DNA of 23,393 nucleotides from an uncultured Lachnospiraceae bacterium (GTDB lineage: Bacteria > Bacillota > Clostridia > Lachnospirales > Lachnospiraceae), in NCBI GenBank assembly GCA_910588405.1, contig CAJUPT010000001.1, positions 146,643-170,035 of the forward strand, written 5' to 3'. Position 1 is the stretch's first letter. Every line of letters starts with the position of its first letter. The translations under genes and the position numbers were made by a program. Positions 1-7,251 of this stretch are shown piece after piece. The notes beneath the pieces are model-generated. The model was given only the letters and a program-made list of their open reading frames with translations. It searched no databases and was not told the origin of the DNA.

Positions 1-20
1 GCTGCCCTGCACATATTCAT
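1..20 (-). CDS. Possible 5' end of a further minus-strand gene (partial)
   Basis: On the minus strand an ATG lies at 20-18. It is preceded by AGGA seven bases upstream and followed by an open frame reading MNMCRA up to the window edge. It would be the next gene after the HPr-like gene, about 58 bp downstream of its stop, and possibly cotranscribed with it. Only six codons are visible, so the product cannot be named and the start itself may be chance. Confidence 0.25.
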
Positions 21-78
21 TTCTTTTTCCTATTCATCGCCGCAGCCCATCTATGGGGCCTTTTCCGGAAACAATGCC

Positions 79-318
79 TTATGCCACCACCGTTACATGA
101 GAGTGATCATCTAAAAACGCTTCCCACTCGGCAAGGTGCCCCGCATACTCCACAGTCAGCGGTTGGCTCAGATCCAGGCTCAATACACCCAGAATCGACT
201 TTGCGTCGATAATCATCCGGTTGTAATACACGTCGACTTCAAAATCGCACTTATTTGCCATTGTCACAAAAGATTTGGCATCCTCGATGCCGTTCAACAT
301 AATCTGTCTTTTCTGCAT
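79..318 (-). CDS. HPr-like (PTS phosphocarrier fold) protein lacking the active-site histidine
   Basis: This 79-residue protein has the length and layout of an HPr domain. The best-conserved part is DAKSILGVLSLDL at residues 38-50, matching the HPr segment around regulatory Ser46 (here Ser41). Where HPr has the phosphorylatable His15 in a G-[IL]-H-x-R-P motif, this protein reads NGIEDAKS, so Glu12 replaces the histidine and the following Arg and Pro are missing. It therefore cannot pass phosphate along the sugar PTS in the usual way. It resembles Crh of Bacillus in principle (His15 replaced, Ser46 kept), which acts only as a CcpA cofactor, but Crh has Gln there and keeps Ala-Arg-Pro. The ATG at 318 is supported by GAGGGAG about six bases upstream. 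The gene has its own sigma-A promoter and a long leader. Fold assignment is fairly sure; a regulatory rather than transport role is an inference. Confidence 0.75.
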   Translation of the reverse strand: MQKRQIMLNGIEDAKSFVTMANKCDFEVDVYYNRMIIDAKSILGVLSLDLSQPLTVEYAGHLAEWEAFLDDHSHVTVVA

Positions 319-533
319 AATAATCTCCCTCTTTCATCATTGATTGGAATACAGCCCTGCCATTTCTTTCACACTGACAACCATCGGGGCATTAATACAG
401 CGAATAACCGCTAAAATATCCGGCCATTCCATTTGTGGCTATGAGCACGAAACCCTCTGTATCTCGGGTCCTTATGTGTCATACATGAAAAATAAGTCAG
501 CGAGCATTCATAACTGCCAGCTACTTTTTATTG
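319..533 (-). other. Long 5' leader of the HPr-like gene (no gene seen)
   Basis: From the predicted transcription start near 533 to the ATG at 318 there are about 215 nt with no credible ORF. Short potential hairpins are visible on the minus strand: GACCC/GGGTT around 455-475, AGCG/CGCT around 400-415, and GCCC/GGGC spanning about 350-390. I do not recognise a known riboswitch, T-box or leader peptide. The length is unusual for a 79-residue gene and suggests post-transcriptional control. Together with the promoter and the hemB 3' flank it fills the 357-bp gap between the two genes. Confidence 0.4.
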
Positions 534-539
534 GAAAGA

Positions 540-568
540 AATATATCATAAGACATATTTTTTGTCAA
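540..568 (-). promoter_or_regulatory. Sigma-A promoter for the HPr-like gene
   Basis: On the minus strand there is a perfect -35 TTGACA (568-563), a 17-bp spacer, and -10 TATATT (545-540) with an extended TGA just upstream. This is the best vegetative promoter in the window. It makes the HPr-like gene independent of the upstream hemB operon. Confidence 0.8.
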
Positions 569-620
569 TTGGTTTTTTCACGAAAAAAGGGGATTTTTAT
601 CCAATTTTTACAAATGTGCC

Positions 621-649
621 AAATCCATTTTTTATTTTCCGCTGGATTT
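621..649. repeat. 7-bp inverted repeat downstream of hemB
   Basis: AAATCCA (621-627) and TGGATTT (643-649) can pair across a 15-nt loop, 27 bp beyond the hemB stop. On the plus strand the hairpin is followed by CTCTTTTTT, but no plus-strand gene precedes it. In the hemB direction there is no U-tract. It may stabilise the hemB mRNA 3' end or be a poor bidirectional terminator. Confidence 0.3.
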
Positions 650-675
650 CTCTTTTTTGACGAAAACAAAAAAGC

Positions 676-1659
676 TTATCCGATTCTGCCCTCATCGATA
701 TAGTTTGCCAGCTCCTTTGCAAAATAGGTGAGATAAATGCCGCAGCCGGCCCGGAAGGTACTGACCGCCATCTCACAGATAATCCGGGCCTCGTCAATAT
801 AGCCCATCTTTGCCGCAGCCTTCACCATAGCATACTCTCCGCTGACACTGTAGGCCGCCACCGGCACATCCACCAGATCTGCCACCTCCCGGATAATATC
901 CAGATAAGACAGGGCCGGTTTTACCATAATAATGTCGGCACCCTCCTCGATATCCAGCACCGCTTCCTTCAAGCCCTCCTTCCGGTTGTGGAAATCCATC
1001 TGGTAAGACTTTCTGTCGCCAAAAGACGGCTCTGAGCCGGCCGCTTCACGAAAGGGGCCGTAAAAGGCCGATGCATACTTCACCGCGTAGGACATAATCG
1101 GCGTTTCCACAAAACCATTGTCATCCAGCGCCTGGCGCATCCCCATAATCCGGCCATCCATCATATCGGAGGGCGCCACCATATCCGCGCCGGCCTGCAC
1201 GTGGGATACCGCCGTCTTCGCCAGCAGCTCCACCGTAGGATCATTGTCCACATAATCGCCCTTTAGCAGACCGCAGTGTCCATGAGAGGTATATTCGCAC
1301 AGACACACATCCGTGATATAATACAGGTTGGGAAACTGCCGCTTTGCCTCCCGCAGCGCCTTCTGGACAATGCCGTCCTGAGCATAAGCCTGGCTGCCGC
1401 AGGCATCCTTCTCAGAAGGAATGCCAAACAGCATCACACTGGAAACGCCTGCCTGAGACAGCTTCTCCAGCTCGTAGGACATTTTGTCCACACTGTACCG
1501 GTACTGTCCCTCCATGGAAGGAATTTCCTGCCGGATGCCCTCCCCCTCTATCACAAACATCGGGTAAATCAAAGACGCTTTATCCACCCTGGTTTCCCGA
1601 ACCATTTTTCTCAAGGTTTCCTTTGTTCTCAGCCTTCTGGGCCTGATTTTCATATCCAT
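676..1659 (-). CDS. hemB: Porphobilinogen synthase (delta-aminolevulinate dehydratase)
   Basis: Condenses two 5-aminolevulinate molecules to porphobilinogen in the cytoplasm, the first common step to corrinoids, siroheme and heme. The protein has 327 residues, normal for the family. Both active-site lysines are in place: Lys194 in AVKYASAF and the Schiff-base Lys247 in MVKPALSYLD. The cysteine cluster DVCLCEYTSHGHCG marks the zinc-dependent type. APSDMMDGRI is the usual substrate-binding segment. I chose the ATG at 1659 (MDMKIRPRR) because GGAGGA lies eight bases upstream; the frame stays open 30 bp further but with no ribosome site. It is the last gene of the hemC-cobA/hemD-hemB unit, separated from cobA/hemD by about 185 bp that contain an intergenic repeat. 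Confidence 0.97.
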   Translation of the reverse strand: MDMKIRPRRLRTKETLRKMVRETRVDKASLIYPMFVIEGEGIRQEIPSMEGQYRYSVDKMSYELEKLSQAGVSSVMLFGIPSEKDACGSQAYAQDGIVQKALREAKRQFPNLYYITDVCLCEYTSHGHCGLLKGDYVDNDPTVELLAKTAVSHVQAGADMVAPSDMMDGRIMGMRQALDDNGFVETPIMSYAVKYASAFYGPFREAAGSEPSFGDRKSYQMDFHNRKEGLKEAVLDIEEGADIIMVKPALSYLDIIREVADLVDVPVAAYSVSGEYAMVKAAAKMGYIDEARIICEMAVSTFRAGCGIYLTYFAKELANYIDEGRIG

Positions 1660-1690
1660 CGCTTTTATCCTCCGATTATAAATCCTCAAC

Positions 1691-1783
1691 GCTCCCCAAG
1701 CCCCCTTAAGCCGGTAAGATTTCCAGCCACTAAAGGGTCTGTAAATCCTGCCGTTATAAGCACTTAGGGTCTGTTTTTTAGGT
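1691..1783. repeat. Dispersed intergenic repeat, copy A
   Basis: This non-coding stretch between cobA/hemD and hemB shares blocks with two other intergenic gaps. CCGGTAAGATTTCC (1711-1724) matches CCGGAAGGATTTCC at 12460-12473 (12 of 14). A 22-base block starting GCACTTA and ending CTGTTTTTTAG (1760-1781) matches 7172-7193 at 19 of 22 positions. C-rich runs precede the first block as in copy C. No ORF or known mobile-element feature is visible. Confidence 0.6.
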
Positions 1784-1844
1784 CCTTGCTATTGTCCGGA
1801 ACTTAATCCGCTCCGTTGCCGTATTTCGCACATCATATTCAGTT

Positions 1845-3353
1845 TTACTGCCGACCACAGTGCAGTTCCTCTACCTTTCCGATCACGTCGTCCATTGTGG
1901 CCTTCGCAGCCATCCAGGTATGCATTCCATAGCCGTCTGCCGCCTCTTTTGTCTGCCGTCCGATGCAGACGGCATTGACCAGACCGTAATCCATCCCCTT
2001 CGTCGCCTCAGCGAACCCTCTGACCGTGGAAGCGCTGGTAAATACGGCATAATCAATATTTCCCTTTTCGAATTCCGCCCGCTCCTGAATCAGATGAGAG
2101 GTTTCATATAAAGTGTCATAGATCGGCACATCATCAATCTCTATGTCCCTGCCTGTAAAAGCATCAAGCAGCTCCTGGGTGCCCATGGCTGCCCGGGGAA
2201 TCAAAATCCGCTCGCCATCCTGACACTTTTCCGCCACGGCCCGGCCCAATGCCTGGCCGTCGAAAACATCCGGCATACAGTCGGCAAACAATCCTCTTTC
2301 TTCCAGCGCCTTTTTTGTCCCCTGACCAATCACACCGATTTTCGCCCCATATAATTTACGGATATCCGTGCCATATTCTTTCAGCTTGTCAAAAAAGACC
2401 TTAACGCCAATTTGACTGGTAAACAAAATCCATTGATACCGGTCCAGATTTTTGCAGCATTTCTCCAATGCCTGATTGTCCTGAATCGCCTCCGTGCGGA
2501 TCGCCGGCAGCTCCACTACCTCAGCGCCTTTTTCCCGTAATTTTTTAGACATCACGGAAGCCAGCTCCCTGGGTCTGGTCACCAGAACCCGGCAGCCAAA
2601 CAGGGGCAGCTTCTCATACCAGGCAAAACCATCCGCCAGACTGCATACCTTCCCCACCACAATGATGGCAGGGGTTTCGATTCCCGCCGCATCCGAGGCT
2701 GCTTTCAATGTGCTGACCGTAGCCACCACACGTTTCTGCCGGGCAGTCGTTCCCTTTTGCAGAACTGCCGCCGGCGTATCCGGATCGATGCCCCCTTTCA
2801 GCAGTCCGGCACAGATATCCGCCATAGCCGTGATGCCCATCAGAAACACCAGCGTTCCCTTTGTCCGCACCAGCGCCTCAAAATCGATGTCGTACTCCTG
2901 CCCTTTCCTCTTATGACCCGTTATAATATGTAACGAAGATGTAAAATCCCTGTGAGTCACCGGAATGCCGTTATACGCCGGAACAGACAGAGGTGACGTC
3001 ACGCCCGGCACCACCTCATAGGGAATCCCATTCTGCGCAAGAAGCTCCAGCTCCTCGCCTCCCCGGCCAAACATAAAGGGATCTCCCCCTTTCAGACGCA
3101 CCACCCTTTTTCCGGCCCGGGCTTCTTCAAGGAGCACCTGATTGATCTGCCACTGGGGCATCGTATGGTTTCCTGCCCGTTTCCCCACGTCGATTAATTT
3201 CACGCCGGCCGGCACCATAGACAGCACCCCGTGGCCCACCAGGGCGTCATAAACCACAACCTCCGCCTGCTCCAGCACCTGTTTCCCTTTCAATGTAAAT
3301 AAGCCGGCATCGGAAGGTCCCGCTCCCACCAGCCATACTTTTCCTGTACTCAT
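1845..3353 (-). CDS. cobA-hemD: Fused uroporphyrinogen-III C-methyltransferase / uroporphyrinogen-III synthase
   Basis: A bifunctional protein of 502 residues. Residues 4 to about 245 are a SUMT/CobA methylase: GAGPSDAGLFTLKG glycine loop at 10-23, GGDPFMFGRGGEE at 89-101, and a TSPLSVPAYNGIPVTHR segment at 119-135 for SAM and substrate binding. Residues from about 253 to the end are a HemD domain starting CRVLVTRPRE. HemD closes hydroxymethylbilane to uroporphyrinogen III and CobA methylates it at C2 and C7 to precorrin-2, so one chain commits the product to the corrinoid/siroheme branch. The fusion is common in Clostridia. The ATG at 3353 is chosen because AGGAG lies six bases upstream; a 16-codon upstream extension has no ribosome site. 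The gene lies 64 bp after hemC and before hemB. Confidence 0.95.
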   Translation of the reverse strand: MSTGKVWLVGAGPSDAGLFTLKGKQVLEQAEVVVYDALVGHGVLSMVPAGVKLIDVGKRAGNHTMPQWQINQVLLEEARAGKRVVRLKGGDPFMFGRGGEELELLAQNGIPYEVVPGVTSPLSVPAYNGIPVTHRDFTSSLHIITGHKRKGQEYDIDFEALVRTKGTLVFLMGITAMADICAGLLKGGIDPDTPAAVLQKGTTARQKRVVATVSTLKAASDAAGIETPAIIVVGKVCSLADGFAWYEKLPLFGCRVLVTRPRELASVMSKKLREKGAEVVELPAIRTEAIQDNQALEKCCKNLDRYQWILFTSQIGVKVFFDKLKEYGTDIRKLYGAKIGVIGQGTKKALEERGLFADCMPDVFDGQALGRAVAEKCQDGERILIPRAAMGTQELLDAFTGRDIEIDDVPIYDTLYETSHLIQERAEFEKGNIDYAVFTSASTVRGFAEATKGMDYGLVNAVCIGRQTKEAADGYGMHTWMAAKATMDDVIGKVEELHCGRQ

Positions 3354-3417
3354 TCTGATCTCCTGTTTTTCGTATTTACTTTGAAAATCACCGACTTTCA
3401 AAGAAAGTTTATTCCGC

Positions 3418-4368
3418 TTATCGCTGTCCTGCGCCGGTCTGATAATCCATCCTCAGCTTTTCTGCAAAATCCGCTCCCAGCTTTTCTGCCGTTTCCTCAT
3501 CAGCCTCGGCCCAGCTTTCTCCTGTCAGCCAGCCCTTTGTGGCCTCGTCATAATACAATCCTCTCAAATGCAGCTTACCGTCCTCGATCTTCGCATGAGC
3601 CGCCACAGGGGAACTGCAGCCTCCCTCCAGCTTCCGTACAAATGCCCTCTCGCACAAAGCACAGATCGTTCCCTCCTGATCTTTAAAGGAATCCAGAAAA
3701 CTGTAATCCTCTCCGGCCCGACCCTGTACTGCCAGAATACCTTGTCCTGCGGCCGGAATCATCTCTTCCGGCTCAAAATATCGGCTGATCCGGCTCTCAA
3801 GCCCCAGCCGCTTCACACCGGCCGCTGCCAGAAGGGTAGCGCCGTACTCTCCCGAATCCAGCTTGTTCAGTCTGGTCTGCACATTGCCCCGGATCAGCTT
3901 AAACCGGGCCTGGGGATACAGTTTCCCAAACTGCAGCATCCGCCGCAGGCTGGAACAGCCCACCGGTTTGGAAAAATCAGGTTCTTCTGCTCCCGCAGGC
4001 AAAATCAGAACATCTCTGGGGTCTTCTCTTTTGGAAAAAGCCACGATTGGCAGCTCTTTTGAAACCTCCATAGGCATGTCCTTCAGGCTATGTACCGACA
4101 TGTCGCTACGTCCGTCTGTCAGCGCCTTATCCAGCTCCTTGACAAACAGCCCTTTTCCGCCTACCTTGTCCAAACTTCTGTCCAGAATGATGTCGCCTGT
4201 GGTCTTCATCGTCACAAGCTCCAGCGAAAGCTCCGGATGATGCGTCTTGATATGGTCCAGCACCATCTGAGACTGCACCACCGCCAATTTGCTCTCCCGG
4301 CTTCCAATCCGCCATACGCCGCCCTCTCTCGCTGCCGCCGTTTGGCTTACCGTACAAATTTCACTCAT
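3418..4368 (-). CDS. hemC: Hydroxymethylbilane synthase (porphobilinogen deaminase)
   Basis: Polymerises four porphobilinogens to hydroxymethylbilane in the cytoplasm. The 316 residues carry the family signatures in order: IGSRESKLAVVQS near residue 21, the TTGD and GKGLFVKEL substrate segments, VHSLKDMP with the catalytic aspartate, LIRGNVQTRL, and EGGCSSPVAA where Cys251 should carry the dipyrromethane cofactor. The ATG at 4368 has AAGGAAG about seven bases upstream. It is the first gene of the operon, reading into cobA/hemD and hemB. The usual companions hemA and hemL are not in this window, so glutamyl-tRNA reductase and the aminomutase must be encoded elsewhere if 5-aminolevulinate is made. 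Confidence 0.97.
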   Translation of the reverse strand: MSEICTVSQTAAAREGGVWRIGSRESKLAVVQSQMVLDHIKTHHPELSLELVTMKTTGDIILDRSLDKVGGKGLFVKELDKALTDGRSDMSVHSLKDMPMEVSKELPIVAFSKREDPRDVLILPAGAEEPDFSKPVGCSSLRRMLQFGKLYPQARFKLIRGNVQTRLNKLDSGEYGATLLAAAGVKRLGLESRISRYFEPEEMIPAAGQGILAVQGRAGEDYSFLDSFKDQEGTICALCERAFVRKLEGGCSSPVAAHAKIEDGKLHLRGLYYDEATKGWLTGESWAEADEETAEKLGADFAEKLRMDYQTGAGQR

Positions 4369-4445
4369 TTCTTTTCTTCCTTTGAATTTTGTATTTCTTT
4401 ACAGGATATGCCCAAAACCTGAATTCTTTTCTCTTTTTCGTCTCT

Positions 4446-4474
4446 ATCATAGCATAAATGGCCGAAAAAGAACA
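4446..4474 (-). promoter_or_regulatory. Probable promoter of the hemC-cobA/hemD-hemB operon
   Basis: On the minus strand a -10 TATGAT (4451-4446) is preceded by an extended TGC. The -35 at 17 bp is poor (TGTTCT, 4474-4469), as often seen with extended -10 promoters. The leader to hemC would be about 70 nt, too short for a cobalamin riboswitch, and none is seen. Confidence 0.5.
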
Positions 4475-4530
4475 GACGGTTTTTATGAGACAGACTTGTA
4501 ATATTTTGTTTTCCATTTTTAGGGAATTTG

Positions 4531-4559
4531 TTGACTTTCCGTAAAGGGGATGTTAAAAT
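4531..4559 (+). promoter_or_regulatory. Sigma-A promoter of the coiled-coil gene
   Basis: TTGACT (4531-4536), a 17-bp spacer and TAAAAT (4554-4559) on the plus strand, with an AT-rich flank. Transcription would start near 4566, giving a leader of about 85 nt to the ATG at 4651. It is divergent from the hemC promoter. Confidence 0.6.
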
Positions 4560-4650
4560 ATAATTTATCAGCGCTGAAAAATGAATACTATTATAATTGA
4601 AAGGCAATATGGTAATATGTCAGACATTTTTAACGAAAGGAAGTGATAAC

Positions 4651-5073
4651 ATGACATTAACAAATGACGATGTAATGATCTTATCAGATATGTTCTCCAA
4701 TATCTTGGATCGCAAATTGGTTCCGATTAACCAACGGCTCGATGCCATGGACCGGCGATTTGACGCCATAGACCAACGGCTCGATGCCATGGACCGGCGG
4801 TTTGAGGCCATAGATCAACGGCTCGATGCTATGGACCGGCGGTTTGACGCTATGGACCAACGGCTTGATTCCATGGACAAGCGCTTTGACAGAATAGAAA
4901 ACCGCCTGGACGTTATAGAGTTTAAGCAGAACAAAATGTCAGAGCAGTTAAAAGAGATCGATGCAAGGCAAAAACTTTTTGAAGTACATACGAACAAAAA
5001 AATCGCAAAATTACAGGACGGCATCGACACGGTCGTGGAGATTCTCAGATTACATAACATGGTACCGGTATAA
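4651..5073 (+). CDS. Heptad-repeat coiled-coil protein, function unknown
   Basis: A 140-residue soluble protein with no signal peptide or membrane segment. Residues from about 26 to 90 are near-perfect heptads of the form QRLDAMD/RRFDAID, with Leu/Phe and Met/Ile at a and d and charged residues elsewhere, predicting a long parallel coiled coil. The rest of the C-terminal part is also helical and charged and ends in a short hydrophobic stretch (EILRLHNMVPV). The ATG at 4651 is supported by AAGGAAGTG about nine bases upstream; an 18-codon upstream extension lacks a ribosome site. The gene stands alone between hemC (divergent) and the ABC pair (convergent). I do not recognise a named family. Proteins of this look, with variable numbers of DxRFDxI-type heptads, are common unnamed proteins in Clostridia and their phages, but no role can be inferred from the neighbours. 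Confidence 0.8.
   Translation: MTLTNDDVMILSDMFSNILDRKLVPINQRLDAMDRRFDAIDQRLDAMDRRFEAIDQRLDAMDRRFDAMDQRLDSMDKRFDRIENRLDVIEFKQNKMSEQLKEIDARQKLFEVHTNKKIAKLQDGIDTVVEILRLHNMVPV
4732..4893 (+). repeat. 42-bp in-frame tandem repeat, almost four units
   Basis: Units start at 4732, 4774, 4816 and 4858 with CAACGGCT, an exact 42-bp period. The first three are nearly identical and the fourth decays towards its 3' end. Each unit encodes two heptads (14 residues). Loss or gain of a unit would keep frame and heptad phase. Confidence 0.9.
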
Positions 5074-5172
5074 TTTCTGGCTGCCATAAAAAAAGCCCTG
5101 CCTTGAAATTTTCGGTTGTCCGGCAAAGAATCGCCCTTAGCTTCCCGTTACCTTTCACAGGAGCCCTTCCAA

Positions 5173-5270
5173 CTGTCATTGAAACAAATATTTTATCATT
5201 GAAACAATTACTTATCACTGAAACAATATTTGTCCTTTAAACATTATTTATCACTTGAACAATGTTGATA
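5173..5270. repeat. Five degenerate 18-20 bp repeats in an AT-rich intergenic stretch
   Basis: Copies with core TCAYTGAAACAAT begin at 5176, 5196, 5215, 5233 and 5251, spaced 20, 19, 18 and 18 bp. An approximate consensus is TTATCAYTGAAACAATAT. They lie between the 3' ends of the coiled-coil gene and the second ABC gene. The rest of this 293-bp gap (5074-5366) holds no ORF and no clear terminator. Confidence 0.7.
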
Positions 5271-5366
5271 CGCCAAAAATATTTATATTGAAAAGCATAC
5301 TAATTTACCGAATAATTTGCAGTTTTCCCGATCATAACGCGGATATACCGGAATGACTGCTTTGTT

Positions 5367-7118
5367 TTACTCTGCCGCAAACTGGCTTTGATACAGCTTT
5401 GCATAAAATCCGCCCAACTTAAGCAGCCGGCTGTGGCTGCCCTGCTCGATGATATTGCCATCTTTCATGACCAGGATCACATCCGCGCCCTGGATTGTGG
5501 ACAGGCGGTGGGCCACGATAAAGCTGGTGCGGCCTTCCATCAGGCGGGCAAAAGCGTTCTGCACCTGTATTTCTGTCCGGGTATCGATGGAGGATGTGGC
5601 CTCATCAAGAATCAGCATGGGCGGACGGCGCAGCATAACCCTGGTAATACATAAAAGCTGCTTCTGCCCCTGGGAGAGACTTCCTCCGTCCTCCCCGATC
5701 ACCGTGTCATAGCCCTTTGGCAGGCGGCGGATAAAGCTGTGGGCTTTGGTAGCCTTTGCGGCGGCGATAATCTCCTCCTCCGTCACCCGGATATCTCCCA
5801 TAGTGATGTTTTCCCGGATCGTCCCGGAACGCAGCCAGGTTTCCTGCAGCACCATGCCGTAGGCATCCCGCAGGCTCTCCCTGGTGATCTGCCTGATATC
5901 CGTGCCGTTTACCAGAATCTGTCCGCTGTCCACGTCATAAAAACGCATCAGCAGATTGATCACCGTAGATTTTCCGCAGCCGGTAGGCCCTACGATGGCG
6001 ACCCGCTGCCCTGGCTTTACCTGTAAATCAAAGTCCTGGATCAGCTTCTGCCCCGGCACATAAGAAAACCATACGTGGGACAGCTCCACACGGCCGTCGG
6101 TATCCGTCAGTACCTTTGCCTCCGGGCTTTCCGGAACCTGTGGCTCCTCCTCAATCAGGTCAAAAATCCGGGCTGCGCATGCCAGCGCATTCTGCAGCTC
6201 CGTAATCACGCCGGAAATCTCATTAAAAGGCTTCGTATATTGATTCGCATAACTGAGAAAGCAGGACAGCTGCCCTACCGTAATGCCACCTCTCAAAGCA
6301 GTCAATGCCCCGGCAAATGCCACGCCGGTATACACCAGGCTGTTGACAAACCGGGTGGAAGGATTGGTAATCGAAGAAAAGAAAGTGGCCTGAAGCGAAT
6401 AGCTTTGCAGCCGGTCATTGATCCGGTCAAAAGCCTCCAGCGCCTCCCTCTCATGGCCATAGGCTTGTACCACCTTCTGGTTTCCGATCATCTCGTCGAT
6501 CAGGGCTGTCTGCTCCCCTCTGGCCTTTGACTGCAGCTGAAACATATGATAGGTGCGCCGGGCAATAAATCCGGCCACAAAAAAGGAAACCGGCGTGATC
6601 AGTACCACCACCAGCGTAATCGTCACATGAAGCGACAGCATAAACCCAAGCGTCCCGAAAATCGTCAGCACCCCGGTAAACAGCTGGGTAAAGCCCATCA
6701 GCAGACCGTCGGCAAACTGATCTGTGTCAGCAATCACACGGCTGACGATCTCCCCATGGGCATGACCGTCGATGTATTTCAACGGCAAAACCTGAATCCG
6801 GCGAAAGGCCTGTTCACGGATATCCCGTATCACGCCATAGGTGATTTTATTGTTACTGAGATTCATACACCACTGCGCCAGAGCCGTCAGCCCCGCCATC
6901 ACGGCAATCTGCAGCAGAATCCTGCCGATCCCCTGAAAGTCCACCTGCCCCTTCCCCAGCGCCAGGTCGATGGCCCTGCCGGTCAGCACCGGCACATAGA
7001 GGGTCAGCGCCACAGCTGCGAAAGCAAGAATCAAAGATTCTGCTACATACAGCCTGTATTTCTTTATATAATGTAATACTTTTTTCAGCGTTTGTATCTG
7101 ATTTGCGTCACCTTTCAT
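5367..7118 (-). CDS. ABC exporter half-transporter, subunit with the catalytically complete site
   Basis: A 583-residue half-transporter: about six membrane segments in the first ~310 residues, then a nucleotide-binding domain. The domain has Walker A GPTGCGKST (377-384), signature LSQGQ (481-485), Walker B MLILDE with catalytic Glu506, and H-loop His537 in VAHRLS. The signature has Gln instead of the usual Gly, typical of the partner whose signature faces a degenerate site. It should pair with the product of the gene just upstream to make a heterodimeric exporter of the BmrCD/LmrCD/TM287-288 type. The ATG at 7118 follows AGAGGTAACAGG. The gene is separated from its partner by 133 bp containing an intergenic repeat. 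Substrate cannot be deduced; drugs, lipids or peptides are possible. Confidence 0.9.
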   Translation of the reverse strand: MKGDANQIQTLKKVLHYIKKYRLYVAESLILAFAAVALTLYVPVLTGRAIDLALGKGQVDFQGIGRILLQIAVMAGLTALAQWCMNLSNNKITYGVIRDIREQAFRRIQVLPLKYIDGHAHGEIVSRVIADTDQFADGLLMGFTQLFTGVLTIFGTLGFMLSLHVTITLVVVLITPVSFFVAGFIARRTYHMFQLQSKARGEQTALIDEMIGNQKVVQAYGHEREALEAFDRINDRLQSYSLQATFFSSITNPSTRFVNSLVYTGVAFAGALTALRGGITVGQLSCFLSYANQYTKPFNEISGVITELQNALACAARIFDLIEEEPQVPESPEAKVLTDTDGRVELSHVWFSYVPGQKLIQDFDLQVKPGQRVAIVGPTGCGKSTVINLLMRFYDVDSGQILVNGTDIRQITRESLRDAYGMVLQETWLRSGTIRENITMGDIRVTEEEIIAAAKATKAHSFIRRLPKGYDTVIGEDGGSLSQGQKQLLCITRVMLRRPPMLILDEATSSIDTRTEIQVQNAFARLMEGRTSFIVAHRLSTIQGADVILVMKDGNIIEQGSHSRLLKLGGFYAKLYQSQFAAE

Positions 7119-7133
7119 CCTGTTACCTCTATG

Positions 7134-7249
7134 TTTAGTTCCGCAGCTTCCCTCCCAGGGATTTGCTATGAGCACTTAAAGCCTGTTTTTTAGCCGCTTA
7201 CTGTTTTGTAGTCCGGTCCGCTGCTGTTTTTTAGTTCCGCAGTTTCCCA
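7134..7249. repeat. Dispersed intergenic repeat, copy B, with flanking direct repeats
   Basis: It lies between the two ABC genes. TTTAGTTCCGCAGCTTCCC (7134-7152) recurs as TTTAGTTCCGCAGTTTCCC (7230-7248), 18 of 19 identical. The stretch between has three loose copies of a CTGTTTTNTAG module, one matching copy A (7172-7193) at 19 of 22 positions. The 5' part also matches copy C. No ORF. Confidence 0.65.
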
Positions 7250-7251
7250 AA

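Noticed and set aside
344..703. Open plus-strand frame of 119 codons across the HPr-like leader and the hemB end
   Set aside because: It has no ribosome site, low-complexity Phe/Lys-rich translation, and overlaps a strong minus-strand promoter and the end of hemB.
5085..5130. Terminator for the second ABC gene on the minus strand, ending GGGCTTTTTTT
   Set aside because: There is a seven-T tract after GC-rich sequence, but only a 4-bp stem with a loop of about 20 nt can be drawn.
5173..5270. CRISPR array, DnaA-box cluster or plasmid iterons suggested by repeated TTGAAACAA/TTATCA
   Set aside because: Repeats are only 18-20 bp and adjoin with no unique spacers, no cas or rep gene is near, and the cores do not match the DnaA box TTATNCACA.
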